Shown in pieces: positions 8,565 to 17,460 of a stretch of 64,000 nt of DNA. The stretch covers positions 132,987 through 196,986 of the forward strand of contig CAJUJJ010000002.1 in the NCBI GenBank assembly GCA_910586765.1, written 5' to 3'. The position numbers were made by a program, and so were the translations under genes. The stretch comes from an uncultured Clostridia bacterium. GTDB taxonomy: Bacteria > Bacillota > Clostridia > Lachnospirales > Anaerotignaceae. The notes under the pieces are model-generated. The model saw only the letters and a program-made list of their open reading frames with translations. It searched no databases and had not been told where the DNA came from. The stretch's first letter is position 1, and every line of letters begins with the position of its first letter.

Positions 8565-8981
8565 ATGTTTAAAAAACTTATTTTATTATTGTTTATTATT
8601 TTTCCTATATGTTCGTGTAATAACAACAATAGCGGAGATAGCAGCCAAGTAACAAAAATAATACCAAATTCTAATATTTATACAAAACAAGATATTGAAA
8701 ATGCAATGAATGTTGTAACAGACTACTTTAAAAATGCAGAGGGGTTTCAATACTGTACATTAACAGAATTATGTTATGATGAAAAAATATCTTCTGAAGA
8801 AAGTGCAGCATGGGCAGAACAGTATGAAGCAGAACAAGCTATTGTTTTATTGTCAAAATTTGATGTTAGTTCTTCATATAAAAGCGGAGGGCTAGAAGCA
8901 AACAAAACATATCAAAATTTTAAATGGGTTTTAGTTCGTTCTGGACAAGAAATATGGATATTAGAAACTTGGGGGTATTAA
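8565..8981 (+). CDS. Small putative lipoprotein in the leucine operon
   Basis: A 138-residue protein with a lipoprotein-like signal: KK, a hydrophobic run, then ICSC with Cys18 as the likely lipidated residue. The lipobox is imperfect (Cys at -2). A low-complexity NNNNSGDSS linker follows, then a compact domain containing KWVLVRSGQEIWILETWGY at the C-terminus. No family was recognised with confidence. The end resembles small secreted domains of unknown function found in gut Clostridia. It begins 6 bp after leuD and is followed 40 bp later by leuB, so it is embedded in the operon. Confidence 0.7.
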   Translation: MFKKLILLLFIIFPICSCNNNNSGDSSQVTKIIPNSNIYTKQDIENAMNVVTDYFKNAEGFQYCTLTELCYDEKISSEESAAWAEQYEAEQAIVLLSKFDVSSSYKSGGLEANKTYQNFKWVLVRSGQEIWILETWGY

Positions 8982-9020
8982 GCATTTTTAAAAATTTGCT
9001 AAGAAAAGAGGAGAAACATT

Positions 9021-10097
9021 ATGTCAGAGTTTCATATTGCTGTAGTAGCTGGTGATGGCATTGGCCCAGAAGTAACAGAACAAGCTATGGCAGCATTAAA
9101 TAAAATTGGAGAACAATTTCATCATACATTTCATTTTAACAAAGTATTGGCAGGAGGCTGTGCCATTGATGAAGTAGGCAAATGCCTTCCTGATGAAACA
9201 TTAGAGCAGTGCAGAAAGGCAGATTCTGTATTATTAGGTGCAGTAGGTGGGCCTAAATGGGATACTGTAGCAGGTGACCAAAGACCAGAAAAAGCATTAC
9301 TCGGTTTAAGAGAAGGCTTAGGACTTTATGCTAATTTACGTCCTGCAATTATACACAAAGCACTTTCAGACGCTTGCCCTCTCAAGCCAGAAATTACAGG
9401 AGACAGCCTTGATATTTTAATTGTAAGAGAATTGACAGGCGGTATTTATTTTGGTGAAAAAGGCTACAGAGAAGGAAAATATGGACACGAAGCATATGAT
9501 GTAGAAGCGTATAGCGAAATGGAAATCAGAAGAATTGCAAAAAATGCTTTTGATGTTGCTATGCAAAGAAACAAAAAAGTAACTAGCGTAGATAAAGCTA
9601 ATGTTTTGGAAAGTTCTCGTTATTGGAGAAAAATTGTAACAGAAGTAGCAAAAGAGTATCCAGAAGTAGAATTAAATCATATGTATGTAGATAATGCTGC
9701 TATGCAGTTAGTAAGAAATCCAAAACAATTTGATGTCATTGTAACTTCTAATATTTTTGGTGACATTCTTTCTGACGAAGCAAGTATGATTACAGGCTCT
9801 ATTGGTTTATTGCCTTCCGCAAGTTTGGGACAAACTGGGGCAGGTATGTATGAACCAATACACGGTTCTGCACCAGATATTGCAGGAAAAGATATGGCAA
9901 ATCCTATTGCGGCAATACTTTCTACTGCTATGATGCTAAAATATTCTTTTAAATTGGATAAAGAAGCTGATGCAATAGAAAAAGCAGTTACTTCTGTATT
10001 AGAAGCTGGTTATAGAACGGCGGATATTATGAGCGAAGGTATGAAAGCAGTTGGCACAAAACAAATGGGAAAATTGATTTGTGATGCGATACAATAA
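9021..10097 (+). CDS. leuB: 3-isopropylmalate dehydrogenase
   Basis: NAD-dependent oxidative decarboxylation of 3-isopropylmalate, the last dedicated leucine step before transamination. The 358 residues include AVVAGDGIGPEV at the N-terminus, LLGAVGGPKWD near 75, the substrate-binding IVRELTGGIYFG near 140, and NIFGDILSDEASMITGSIG near 245. The NAD site is EPIHGSAPDIAGK near 275. Ribosome site AGAGGAGA. It closes the operon. The transcript then runs toward the riboflavin leader with no strong terminator visible. Confidence 0.95.
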   Translation: MSEFHIAVVAGDGIGPEVTEQAMAALNKIGEQFHHTFHFNKVLAGGCAIDEVGKCLPDETLEQCRKADSVLLGAVGGPKWDTVAGDQRPEKALLGLREGLGLYANLRPAIIHKALSDACPLKPEITGDSLDILIVRELTGGIYFGEKGYREGKYGHEAYDVEAYSEMEIRRIAKNAFDVAMQRNKKVTSVDKANVLESSRYWRKIVTEVAKEYPEVELNHMYVDNAAMQLVRNPKQFDVIVTSNIFGDILSDEASMITGSIGLLPSASLGQTGAGMYEPIHGSAPDIAGKDMANPIAAILSTAMMLKYSFKLDKEADAIEKAVTSVLEAGYRTADIMSEGMKAVGTKQMGKLICDAIQ

Positions 10098-10175
10098 TAT
10101 TGCATAAAAATACAATTTATATTGTTTGCAACATTTATAAAACAAAAATTCTGTTAAATTTTTTTCAAAAAACTA

Positions 10176-10204
10176 TTTACAAATTGCTAAAATAGGTGTA
10201 TTAT
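10176..10204 (+). promoter_or_regulatory. Putative promoter of the riboflavin leader
   Basis: TTTACA (10176-10181) and TATTAT (10199-10204) with a 17-bp spacer lie just upstream of the FMN aptamer, so a transcript starting near 10212 would contain the complete aptamer. Confidence 0.45.
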
Positions 10205-10224
10205 AATAAAAAATTAAATATGAT

Positions 10225-10340
10225 TTTCTTCAGGGCAGGGTGTAATTCCCGACCGGTGGTAAAGTCCACGAGCGAATTTTTTATTTGCTGATATGGTGCA
10301 ATTCCATAACCGACAGTATAGTCTGGATGGGAGAAGAAAC
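10225..10340 (+). promoter_or_regulatory. FMN riboswitch (RFN element)
   Basis: The conserved RFN core is plain: CAGGGCAGGGTGTAATTCCC (10231-10250), GACCGGTGGTAAAGTCC, a variable stem, CAATTCCATAACCGACAGT and TCTGGATGGGAGAAGAA. The TTTTCTTC and GAGAAGAAA ends close helix P1. It precedes ribD and should shut the operon down when FMN is plentiful. Two intrinsic terminators follow. Both begin with GCCCT, which is complementary to the aptamer's AGGGC, the usual antiterminator pairing. Confidence 0.96.
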
Positions 10341-10405
10341 AACAATCACATAAATTTCTATGTTTTATTTGTGTAGCATAGAATAGTATATGATATTGTA
10401 AATTT

Positions 10406-10438
10406 GCCCTTAAATACAGTTGTGTTTCAGGGTTTTTT
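10406..10438 (+). terminator. First terminator of the FMN leader
   Basis: A CCCT-containing arm at 10407-10418 pairs imperfectly with TGTGTTTCAGGG (10421-10432), followed by TTTTTT. It is the nearest terminator to the aptamer and probably the regulated one. Confidence 0.7.
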
Positions 10439-10530
10439 ATTATCGTTATTACTATAAAAAGTGTTTCAAAATATTTTTTGATATGCTGTTATTTTGTTAT
10501 AATTTTAACGATAATATATTGTATTTTTTT

Positions 10531-10563
10531 GCCCTGTATTTTTAAATATACAGGGCTTTTTTG
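10531..10563 (+). terminator. Second terminator of the FMN leader
   Basis: GCCCTGTAT and ATACAGGGC form a perfect 9-bp GC-rich stem followed by six T. It ends only about 17 bp before the ribD start codon and partly overlaps its ribosome-binding region, so it could act at both transcription and translation. Confidence 0.75.
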
Positions 10564-10579
10564 TTTGGGGGTATTTTTT

Positions 10580-11674
10580 ATGCAACAACAATATATGGAA
10601 AGGGCAATACAGCTTGCACAGCTTGGTAGAGGACACACAAATCCAAATCCTATGGTGGGAGCTGTTATTGTAAAAAACAATACCATAATAGGAGAAGGGT
10701 ATCATCAATATTATGGAGGACTTCATGCCGAAAGAAACGCTTTTGCCAACTGTACACAAGACCCTTCTGGTGCTGATTTATATGTTACACTAGAACCTTG
10801 TTGTCACTATGGTAAAACACCTCCTTGTACTGACATTATTATAGAAAAAAATATTAAAAGAGTTTTTATAGGCTCTGATGACCCTAATCCCCTTGTAGCA
10901 GGAAAAGGCATTGAAAAATTAAAGCAAAAAGGTATAGAAGTATATACAGGAATATTAAAAGCACAATGTGATGAATTAAATACAATATTTTTTCATTATA
11001 TTAAAACAAAAATGCCTTATGTTGTTATGAAATACGCTATGACAGCAGATGGTAAGATTGCTACTCATACAGGTGACAGCAAATGGATTACAGCAGAACA
11101 ATCGAGAGAACACGTACACCATATTAGAAATGCAGTTTCTGGAATTATGGTGGGCATTGGTACTGTATTAGCAGATGACCCTTTATTAAATTGTCGTATA
11201 GAAGGCGGAAAAAATCCTATTCGCATTATTTGCGACAGTACACTAAAAACACCTTTGGACAGCCAAATTGTAAAAACAGCAAATGAAATCAAAACAATTA
11301 TTGCTTATGCTCAAAAAAATGAACAAAAACAATATGAATTGCAAAAAGCTGGTATACAGTTGTTATATTTGCCCAATAAGCAAAATAGAGTAGACTTAAA
11401 CGCACTTATGACAGAACTAGGCAAACAAGGCATTGATAGTATATTGTTAGAAGGTGGCGGAACATTAAATGAATGTGCATTACAGTGTGGTATTGTAAAT
11501 AAAATAATAGTTTATATTGCACCTAAAATATTTGGAGGAAGCCAGTCAAAATCTCCTGTAGAAGGAAAAGGTGTTGCTATGGCAAATGAGGCATATAGCT
11601 TGTGCTTAAATGGTGTTAAAACAATAGGACAAGATATTTTATTAGAATATGATGTCAAAAAGGCAGGTGAATAA
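10580..11674 (+). CDS. ribD: Bifunctional pyrimidine deaminase/reductase
   Basis: Second and third steps of riboflavin synthesis: deamination, then NADPH reduction, of the GTP-derived pyrimidine. The 364 residues show an N-terminal zinc deaminase with HAERNAF and the two-cysteine PCCHYGKTPPCTD motif (to about residue 145). The C-terminal reductase contains MKYAMTADGKIATHTG, VGIGTVLADDPLLNCR and LLEGGGTLN. The start at 10580 follows a G-rich GGGGG site. An earlier in-frame reading runs through the terminator and is not credible. Confidence 0.95.
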   Translation: MQQQYMERAIQLAQLGRGHTNPNPMVGAVIVKNNTIIGEGYHQYYGGLHAERNAFANCTQDPSGADLYVTLEPCCHYGKTPPCTDIIIEKNIKRVFIGSDDPNPLVAGKGIEKLKQKGIEVYTGILKAQCDELNTIFFHYIKTKMPYVVMKYAMTADGKIATHTGDSKWITAEQSREHVHHIRNAVSGIMVGIGTVLADDPLLNCRIEGGKNPIRIICDSTLKTPLDSQIVKTANEIKTIIAYAQKNEQKQYELQKAGIQLLYLPNKQNRVDLNALMTELGKQGIDSILLEGGGTLNECALQCGIVNKIIVYIAPKIFGGSQSKSPVEGKGVAMANEAYSLCLNGVKTIGQDILLEYDVKKAGE

Positions 11675-11677
11675 AAT

Positions 11678-12334
11678 ATGTTCACAGGTATTATAGAAGA
11701 AATAGGACAAATTGTTTCCATACAAAAAAATAATCAATCTGCTAAAATTACGATTTCTGCAAATAAAATATTGCAAGATATACAGCTAGGGGACAGTATC
11801 GCAGTAAATGGTATCTGTTTGACTGCTTGTGACATCAGTAAAAATCATTTTACAGCAGATGTCATGGTAGAAACAATGCACCGCAGTAATTTAGGCAGTT
11901 TACAAAAAGGCAGTATTGTCAATTTAGAAAGAGCAATGGCTGCAAATGGTCGTTTTGGTGGTCATATTGTTTCAGGTCACGTAGATGGTACAGGTACTAT
12001 TATTGATTTAAAAAAAGAAGAAAATGCCGTTTGGGTAAGCATAAAAGCAAATGAAAATATATTAAAATATGTAGTAGAAAAAGGCTCTATTACAATAGAT
12101 GGCATCAGTTTAACTGTTGCGTATATAGACAATAGTTGTTTTAAAGTTTCTATCATTCCTCATACAGCACAACAAACAATACTTTTGCATAAAAAAGTAG
12201 GCGATACAGTCAATTTAGAATGTGATATATTAGCAAAATATGTTGAAAAACTACTTTTTCATACACCACAGAAAGCAGAACAAAAAACATCAAAAGGAAT
12301 TACATTAGAATTTTTAAAAAATAATGGATATTAA
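11678..12334 (+). CDS. ribE: Riboflavin synthase alpha subunit
   Basis: Dismutation of two 6,7-dimethyl-8-ribityllumazines to riboflavin. The 218-residue protein starts with the diagnostic MFTGIIEEIGQI and contains two tandem lumazine-binding repeats: GDSIAVNGICLT with GGHIVSGHVDGTG, and then GSITIDGISLTV. The start lies 3 bp after ribD, so translation is probably coupled. Named ribE here; some Bacillus nomenclature uses other letters. Confidence 0.95.
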   Translation: MFTGIIEEIGQIVSIQKNNQSAKITISANKILQDIQLGDSIAVNGICLTACDISKNHFTADVMVETMHRSNLGSLQKGSIVNLERAMAANGRFGGHIVSGHVDGTGTIIDLKKEENAVWVSIKANENILKYVVEKGSITIDGISLTVAYIDNSCFKVSIIPHTAQQTILLHKKVGDTVNLECDILAKYVEKLLFHTPQKAEQKTSKGITLEFLKNNGY

Positions 12335-12349
12335 AAGGAGCGAAATAAT

Positions 12350-13555
12350 ATGAGTGAATTTGTATTTAATACCATAGAAGAAGCACTTCAAGATTTAAGA
12401 GAAGGCAAATGGATTGTAGTAGTAGATGATGAAGACAGAGAAAATGAAGGAGATATTATTGTTGCAGCAGAATTTGCTACTACAGAAGCAGTTAATTTTA
12501 TGGCAAGTTATGCCAAAGGTTTAATTTGTATGCCTATGACAGAAGAAATGGCTGGAAAATTAAATTTTCACCCTATGGTGAAAAAAAATACAGACAATCA
12601 CGAAACAGCATTTACTGTTTCTATAGACCATGTAGACACTACAACAGGTATTTCAGCATATGAAAGAGGAATTACTGCCAGAAAAGTAGTGGAAGATGAT
12701 GCAAAACCAGAAGATTTTAGACGTCCAGGACATATGTTTCCTCTTGTTTCAAAACCTATGGGAGTGTTTGAAAGAAATGGACACACAGAAGCAACTGTTG
12801 ATTTAATGAAGTTAGCAGGATTAAAACCTTGTGGACTCTGTTGTGAAATTATGAGAGATGACGGTTATATGGCAAGACTGCCTTATTTAATAGAATTTGC
12901 ACAAAAACATCATTTAAAATTGATTACCGTTGCTGATTTAATCACTTATAGAAAAAATCACGAAAAATTAGTGGAATGTGTTGCAAAGGCAAAAATGCCT
13001 ACTATATACGGCGATTTTACAATACATGGCTATATCAATAAATTAAATGGAGAACATCACGTTGCTTTAACTATGGGAGATGTTTCAGATGGCAAACCAG
13101 TATTGTGTAGAGTACACTCTGAATGTCTTACAGGTGATGCACTTGGTTCTGCTCGCTGTGACTGTGGGCAACAGTATGATGCCGCTATGAAAAAAATTGC
13201 ACAAGAAGGCAGAGGCGTTTTGCTTTATATGAGACAAGAAGGTCGTGGTATTGGCTTAATTAACAAAATAAAAGCATATGCTTTACAAGATGAAGGCTAT
13301 GATACTATAGAAGCAAATATTAAATTAGGTTTTCCTGCTGATATGAGAGATTATACCATTGGTACACAAATATTAGCTGATTTAGGTATTCGTAAAATGC
13401 GTTTGATGACAAATAACCCAAAAAAAATAGAGGGATTAGCAAATTATAATTTAGAAATTGTGGAAAGAGTGCCTATACAAATGGAATTAAGAGAACAAGA
13501 TGCTGCGTATTTAAAAACAAAACAACAAAAAATGGGACATTTATTAACTTATTAA
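12350..13555 (+). CDS. ribBA: DHBP synthase / GTP cyclohydrolase II fusion
   Basis: Supplies both riboflavin precursors. The N-terminal half (to about 200) is 3,4-dihydroxy-2-butanone-4-phosphate synthase with DDEDRENEGDI and the RRPGHMFPL loop. The C-terminal half is GTP cyclohydrolase II with the zinc motif CLTGDALGSARCDCG and the catalytic YMRQEGRGIGL. At 401 residues it is the expected fusion length. All key residues look intact. Ribosome site AAAGGAG. It is the third gene of the riboflavin operon. Confidence 0.96.
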   Translation: MSEFVFNTIEEALQDLREGKWIVVVDDEDRENEGDIIVAAEFATTEAVNFMASYAKGLICMPMTEEMAGKLNFHPMVKKNTDNHETAFTVSIDHVDTTTGISAYERGITARKVVEDDAKPEDFRRPGHMFPLVSKPMGVFERNGHTEATVDLMKLAGLKPCGLCCEIMRDDGYMARLPYLIEFAQKHHLKLITVADLITYRKNHEKLVECVAKAKMPTIYGDFTIHGYINKLNGEHHVALTMGDVSDGKPVLCRVHSECLTGDALGSARCDCGQQYDAAMKKIAQEGRGVLLYMRQEGRGIGLINKIKAYALQDEGYDTIEANIKLGFPADMRDYTIGTQILADLGIRKMRLMTNNPKKIEGLANYNLEIVERVPIQMELREQDAAYLKTKQQKMGHLLTY

Positions 13556-13569
13556 GGAGGAATTATATT

Positions 13570-14034
13570 ATGAAAATTTTAGAAGGTAATTTAGTAGCAC
13601 AAAATATCAAAGTTGCATTAGTAGCTTCCAGATTTAATGAATTTATTGTTTCTAAACTAATTAGTGGTGCCGTTGATGGTTTAAAACGTCATAATGTTTG
13701 TGATGACGATATTACACTTGCTTGGGTACCTGGTGCATTTGAAATTCCTTTGATTGCCTCAAAATTAGCAAAATCCGGAAAATATGATGCAGTTATTTGT
13801 TTAGGTGCAGTAATAAGAGGTGCAACTTCTCACTATGATTACGTTTGTAATGAAGTATCAAAAGGTGTCGCTCATGTTTCATTAGAAACTGGTATACCTG
13901 TACTTTTTGGCGTACTTACAACAGATACTATAGAACAAGCTATTGAAAGAGCAGGTACAAAAGTAGGTAATAAAGGCTATGATTGTGCATTATCTGCTAT
14001 TGAAATGATAAATTTAAGTAAAGAAATTATGTAA
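13570..14034 (+). CDS. ribH: 6,7-dimethyl-8-ribityllumazine synthase
   Basis: Condenses the ribityl pyrimidine with the butanone phosphate made by RibBA. It normally forms 60-subunit capsids or pentamers. The 154-residue sequence has ASRFNEFI near 20, VPGAFEIPL near 55, the catalytic region LGAVIRGATSHYDYV near 80 and PVLFGVLTTDTIEQAIERAG near 115. Last gene of the riboflavin operon, 15 bp after ribBA, with AAGGAGG and followed by a strong terminator. Confidence 0.96.
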   Translation: MKILEGNLVAQNIKVALVASRFNEFIVSKLISGAVDGLKRHNVCDDDITLAWVPGAFEIPLIASKLAKSGKYDAVICLGAVIRGATSHYDYVCNEVSKGVAHVSLETGIPVLFGVLTTDTIEQAIERAGTKVGNKGYDCALSAIEMINLSKEIM

Positions 14035-14067
14035 TAAAATGCAATATGTAAATTAATATCATAAAAA

Positions 14068-14107
14068 AATAAGCGATGTATAAAATTCATTTATCGCTTA
14101 TTTTTTT
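14068..14107 (+). terminator. Terminator of the riboflavin operon
   Basis: AATAAGCGAT and ATCGCTTATT form a 10-bp stem followed by a run of T to 14107. It sits 34 bp after the ribH stop. Confidence 0.9.
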
Positions 14108-14185
14108 GTGTTATAAAATATCATAGACTTTTTTGTAATTTGGCACTATAATTGTTTTAAATTGGAACAATGCAGGAGGTCTTCT

Positions 14186-14587
14186 ATGGAACTTTATTTT
14201 ATTATGTCATTTCCATTTGGTTTAGGTGGATTAATTATTTTAAGTATTGTCATATTTATTCATCGTTCTATTATCAAACAACGTAAATTAGCTTCTGTTC
14301 GTACTGATGCCAAAATTACAGCTGTGATAGTTGGTAGTAATTCTACTCGTAATTATATTTACGAATTTACTGTAAATGGAATAGTAAGACGAGTACAGTA
14401 TGCTGGAAAAAGATACAGAAAAGAAGGAGATATTATTTCCATTTTTTATGACCCTAGTTACCCAGAAAACATTTATATCCCAGAAGTACAGCCATGGCCA
14501 GCAATTATTGCACTGTATTTTATTGGTATTGTATGGATTATAGGTGCAATTATACTACTTATATTTTGGAAATTTGGAATAAAATAA
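14186..14587 (+). CDS. DUF3592-like membrane protein
   Basis: A 133-residue protein with an N-terminal transmembrane segment, a beta-rich soluble middle and a C-terminal transmembrane segment (IIALYFIGIVWIIGAII). The middle contains YEFTVNGIVRR and IFYDPSYPENIYIPE, the pattern of DUF3592 domains. No function is known for the family. The start at 14186 follows GCAGGAGG. The frame extends 8 codons upstream across that site, which was rejected. Probably in one unit with the next gene, 54 bp downstream. Confidence 0.7.
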   Translation: MELYFIMSFPFGLGGLIILSIVIFIHRSIIKQRKLASVRTDAKITAVIVGSNSTRNYIYEFTVNGIVRRVQYAGKRYRKEGDIISIFYDPSYPENIYIPEVQPWPAIIALYFIGIVWIIGAIILLIFWKFGIK

Positions 14588-14641
14588 AATGATTTCATAT
14601 ATTATCAGTAACTATACTATATATTGCAAAAGGGGTATGTT

Positions 14642-15187
14642 ATGAAAAGTATACTATATGCACTAAAAGATGTATTCAAAAATTTCTTTCATTGGCGTGG
14701 TAGGCTTTCCAAAAAAGGATATTGGCTAGCATGGCAAGGTGTTTTTATAGTAAATGTAATATTATTTTATTTATTACACAGTACATACGATTTATACAAC
14801 ATCACATTGTATCAGGCCATATTCTATAGCATTATATTGTGGAATAGTATTACTTTTTTTCCAATGTTATTTGCTGCTATGAGAAGATACCACGATTTTG
14901 GAAAAGCTGGTTGGAGGGCAATTATTTTTGGTACATTAGGTAAAGTTTTCATTTTATTTGGTATTATCATTGCTTCTTTTACAATATTAGCAATTATTTT
15001 TTCAGCAGGTATTCCTGTTAATATGTCTGCTTTTTACCGTATTATGGCATTTAGTATTATTTTTATTATAGTAGGAGCAATACTTTGCATATTAAATATT
15101 AAATTTCTTTTGCAGCCTTCAGATTCTGGAGAAAATGCTTACGGAAAACCAAATCCATTCTATTTTAATGATAAAAAACAAAAATAA
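14642..15187 (+). CDS. DUF805 family membrane protein
   Basis: A 181-residue membrane protein with the DUF805 signature. It has an N-terminal FHWRGRLSKKGYW motif, about four hydrophobic helices, the internal MRRYHDFGKAGW motif near residue 85 and a polar GENAYGKPNPF tail. The family is widespread and uncharacterised, often described as YhaH-like inner-membrane proteins. AAGGGG precedes the ATG at 14642. It follows the DUF3592-like gene on the same strand. No terminator was recognised between it and sdaAB, about 180 bp downstream. Confidence 0.85.
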   Translation: MKSILYALKDVFKNFFHWRGRLSKKGYWLAWQGVFIVNVILFYLLHSTYDLYNITLYQAIFYSIILWNSITFFPMLFAAMRRYHDFGKAGWRAIIFGTLGKVFILFGIIIASFTILAIIFSAGIPVNMSAFYRIMAFSIIFIIVGAILCILNIKFLLQPSDSGENAYGKPNPFYFNDKKQK

Positions 15188-15369
15188 TTTATTTCACTAA
15201 CTATTTTAAATTGTCATATCTTACACAATTCTACTATTATATTTTTATTTATTTATAAAATATCATATATATCACTGTCAAATGATTGACATTTTATACA
15301 ATTTCAAATATCATAATAAAGAGAATTTATTATATTTTTTATTATAATAATAGACAGGAGGGTAATATT

Positions 15370-16035
15370 ATGAATATATTTGATATTTTAGGCCCAGTTA
15401 TGGTTGGTCCATCTAGTTCTCATACTGCTGGTGCGACTAAAATTGGTTTAACTGCAAGAAAGTTACTTGCTGAAAAACCAATTAAAGCTGATATTTATCT
15501 GCATGGCTCTTTTGCTGCCACTGGTGTAGGACATGGTACAGATAAAGCACTTATTGCAGGTATATTAGGTATGCAGGCAGATGATATGAGAATACCTCAT
15601 AGTTTTGAAGTAGCAAAAGAAGAAGGTTTAGCTTTTTCTATACAAAACAAAAATTTAAAAGAAGCTCACCCAAATACAGCACTTATTGAAATTGAAGGAG
15701 AACAAGGAAGAACATTAAAAATACAGGCTTCTTCATTAGGTGGCGGCAGAATTATGGTAAATAAAATTGATGACATAGATGTAAATTTCAGCGGAGAATA
15801 CAACACATTAATTATACACAATGTAGACCAGCCTGGTCATGTTGCAGAAGTTACATCTCTTTTGGCACACAAAGGTGTAAACGTTGCAAATATGCACTTG
15901 TATCGTGACAGACGTGGCGGTTATGCTTGTATGGTAATTGAAATTGACCAGCAAATGCCTCAATCTGGATTAGACTGGCTAAAAAGAGTAGAAGGAATTA
16001 TAAAAGTAACATATTTTAATAGGGAGGTCGATTGA
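15370..16035 (+). CDS. sdaAB: L-serine dehydratase, beta subunit
   Basis: One half of the iron-sulfur L-serine deaminase (serine to pyruvate plus ammonia) in its two-subunit Clostridia/Bacillus form. The 221 residues include FDILGPVMVGPSSSHTAGA near the N-terminus, the HGSFAATGVGHGTD motif and a C-terminal ACT domain (HNVDQPGHVAEVTSLLA). The start at 15370 is set by AGGAGGG. A 28-codon upstream reading is AT-rich and lacks a ribosome site. It is followed immediately by the alpha subunit. Confidence 0.95.
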   Translation: MNIFDILGPVMVGPSSSHTAGATKIGLTARKLLAEKPIKADIYLHGSFAATGVGHGTDKALIAGILGMQADDMRIPHSFEVAKEEGLAFSIQNKNLKEAHPNTALIEIEGEQGRTLKIQASSLGGGRIMVNKIDDIDVNFSGEYNTLIIHNVDQPGHVAEVTSLLAHKGVNVANMHLYRDRRGGYACMVIEIDQQMPQSGLDWLKRVEGIIKVTYFNREVD

Positions 16036-16036
16036 T

Positions 16037-16909
16037 ATGTCCTATCATGCAATAAAAGAATGGATAAATATAGCAGAGCAAAAAAAATTGCCTTTATGGG
16101 AAGTTGTATTGGAAGATGATATGTCAGAAAGAGCAGTTTCAAGAGAAGACTCATTAAAAGAAATGGAAAAAATATGGGACGCTATGCTTTTGTCCGCAGA
16201 ACAATATGATGGAACATTACGTTCCAATAGCGGTCTTGTAGGAACAGACGGACAAAAATTAGAAGATTACGGTAAAAAAGGAAATACACTTTGTGGTGAT
16301 TTTATAAACAAAGTAATGACAAGAGCAGTTCAAGTAAGTGAATCCAATGCCTGTATGAAAAGAATTGTTGCAGCACCTACTGCTGGTTCTTGTGGTGTTA
16401 TGCCTGCAGTATTTGTAACATTATATAAAGAAGAAAAAGCAACAAAAGAACAAATTCTACAAGCATTATATGTTGCTTCTGGTATTGGCAAAGTTGTTGC
16501 AGAAAGAGCATCTATTGCAGGTGCATCTGGAGGTTGTCAGGCAGAAGTAGGTACTGCTTCCGCTATGACTGCTGGAGCATTGGCAGCATTGCATGGGGGT
16601 ACTTCCAAACAAATAGGAGATGCCTTAGCCATTGCATTAAAAAATCTTTTGGGACTTGCTTGTGACCCTGTTGCTGGTTTAGTAGAAGTGCCTTGTGTAA
16701 AAAGAAATGTCATTGGTGCTATCAATGCTGTAGCAGCAGCAGATATGGTACTAGCAGGCATTGAAAGTGTTATTCCTCCTGATGATGTGATAGATGCTAT
16801 GGGAGAAATTGGACACGAAATGTCATATAAAATAAAAGAAACTGCTTTAGGAGGCTTGGCAGCAACACCTACAGGACAAGCTATTGCAGATAGAGTATTA
16901 CAAAAATAA
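16037..16909 (+). CDS. sdaAA: L-serine dehydratase, alpha subunit
   Basis: Catalytic partner carrying the [4Fe-4S] cluster. The 290 residues show RSNSGLVGTDGQKL near 55, CMKRIVAAPTAGSCGVMPAV near 100, GASGGCQAEVGTASAMTAG near 160, and CDPVAGLVEVPCVKRN near 215. The cysteines in those motifs are the presumed cluster ligands. The ATG lies one base after the sdaAB stop, and GGGAGG sits inside the end of sdaAB, so the subunits are translationally coupled. Confidence 0.95.
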   Translation: MSYHAIKEWINIAEQKKLPLWEVVLEDDMSERAVSREDSLKEMEKIWDAMLLSAEQYDGTLRSNSGLVGTDGQKLEDYGKKGNTLCGDFINKVMTRAVQVSESNACMKRIVAAPTAGSCGVMPAVFVTLYKEEKATKEQILQALYVASGIGKVVAERASIAGASGGCQAEVGTASAMTAGALAALHGGTSKQIGDALAIALKNLLGLACDPVAGLVEVPCVKRNVIGAINAVAAADMVLAGIESVIPPDDVIDAMGEIGHEMSYKIKETALGGLAATPTGQAIADRVLQK

Positions 16910-16914
16910 TAATG

Positions 16915-16951
16915 AAACTCCTTGCATAAATTAATATGCAGGGAGTTTTTT
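16915..16951. terminator. Bidirectional terminator after sdaAA
   Basis: AAACTCC...GCATA and TATGCAGGGAGTTT form a hairpin with T-rich flanks. It lies between the convergent sdaAA and the 106-residue gene and reaches the stop codon of the latter. Confidence 0.75.
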
Positions 16952-17270
16952 ATACACTTCTTTTATTAACAATACGGATATACGCTCCTGCACAACAGTG
17001 CATTACTACAGCATTACAAGTATAATAATTGAAGTTATCACTTTCCATTTCTGCTATAGTACCTTCTAATAATATATCAAATACTGCTATAGCTTTTTCT
17101 ATTCCAAGAGTTGATACAGCAGATACCAATGTATCCATATTTCCTTGCCAATAATATATACTTTGTTTTTTTATCATTTCTATATTTGATAAATGCTCTT
17201 GTGTTAAACAAAAAACATTTTGAGGTATCAAATTTTTTTGTTCTGCTATATAAAGTGTTCTTTTTTCCAT
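16950..17270 (-). CDS. Conserved-looking hypothetical protein
   Basis: A 106-residue soluble protein with no recognised domain. It has no signal peptide and no clear transmembrane segment. The middle is helical (GNMDTLVSAVSTLGIEKAIAVFDILLEG). The C-terminal part holds cysteines at YTCNAVVMHCCAGAYIRI, which could bind metal, but no known motif is matched. The start at 17270 has an excellent GAGGAGG site, so it is very probably a real gene. It is transcribed alone, divergent from metF and convergent with sdaAA. Confidence 0.6.
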   Translation of the reverse strand: MEKRTLYIAEQKNLIPQNVFCLTQEHLSNIEMIKKQSIYYWQGNMDTLVSAVSTLGIEKAIAVFDILLEGTIAEMESDNFNYYTCNAVVMHCCAGAYIRIVNKRSV

Positions 17271-17390
17271 ATGGCACCTCCTCATCTATTTTACACTTAT
17301 TAAATTATTTTTATTATATCTATTATAAAATAATAAACAAATATTGTCTATTTATCAATCAAGTATAAAATAACTTCTTTATTTGATTTA

Positions 17391-17419
17391 TTGTATTTTT
17401 ATGCTAATATTGCTATAAT
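17391..17419 (+). promoter_or_regulatory. Promoter of the metF-metH unit
   Basis: TTGTAT (17391-17396) and a perfect TATAAT (17414-17419) have a 17-bp spacer, 42 bp before the metF start. No S-box or cobalamin riboswitch fits in this short leader. Confidence 0.65.
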
Positions 17420-17460
17420 GAAGTAACATAAAATTACAATAGGAAAGGAGTTTTTACTCT

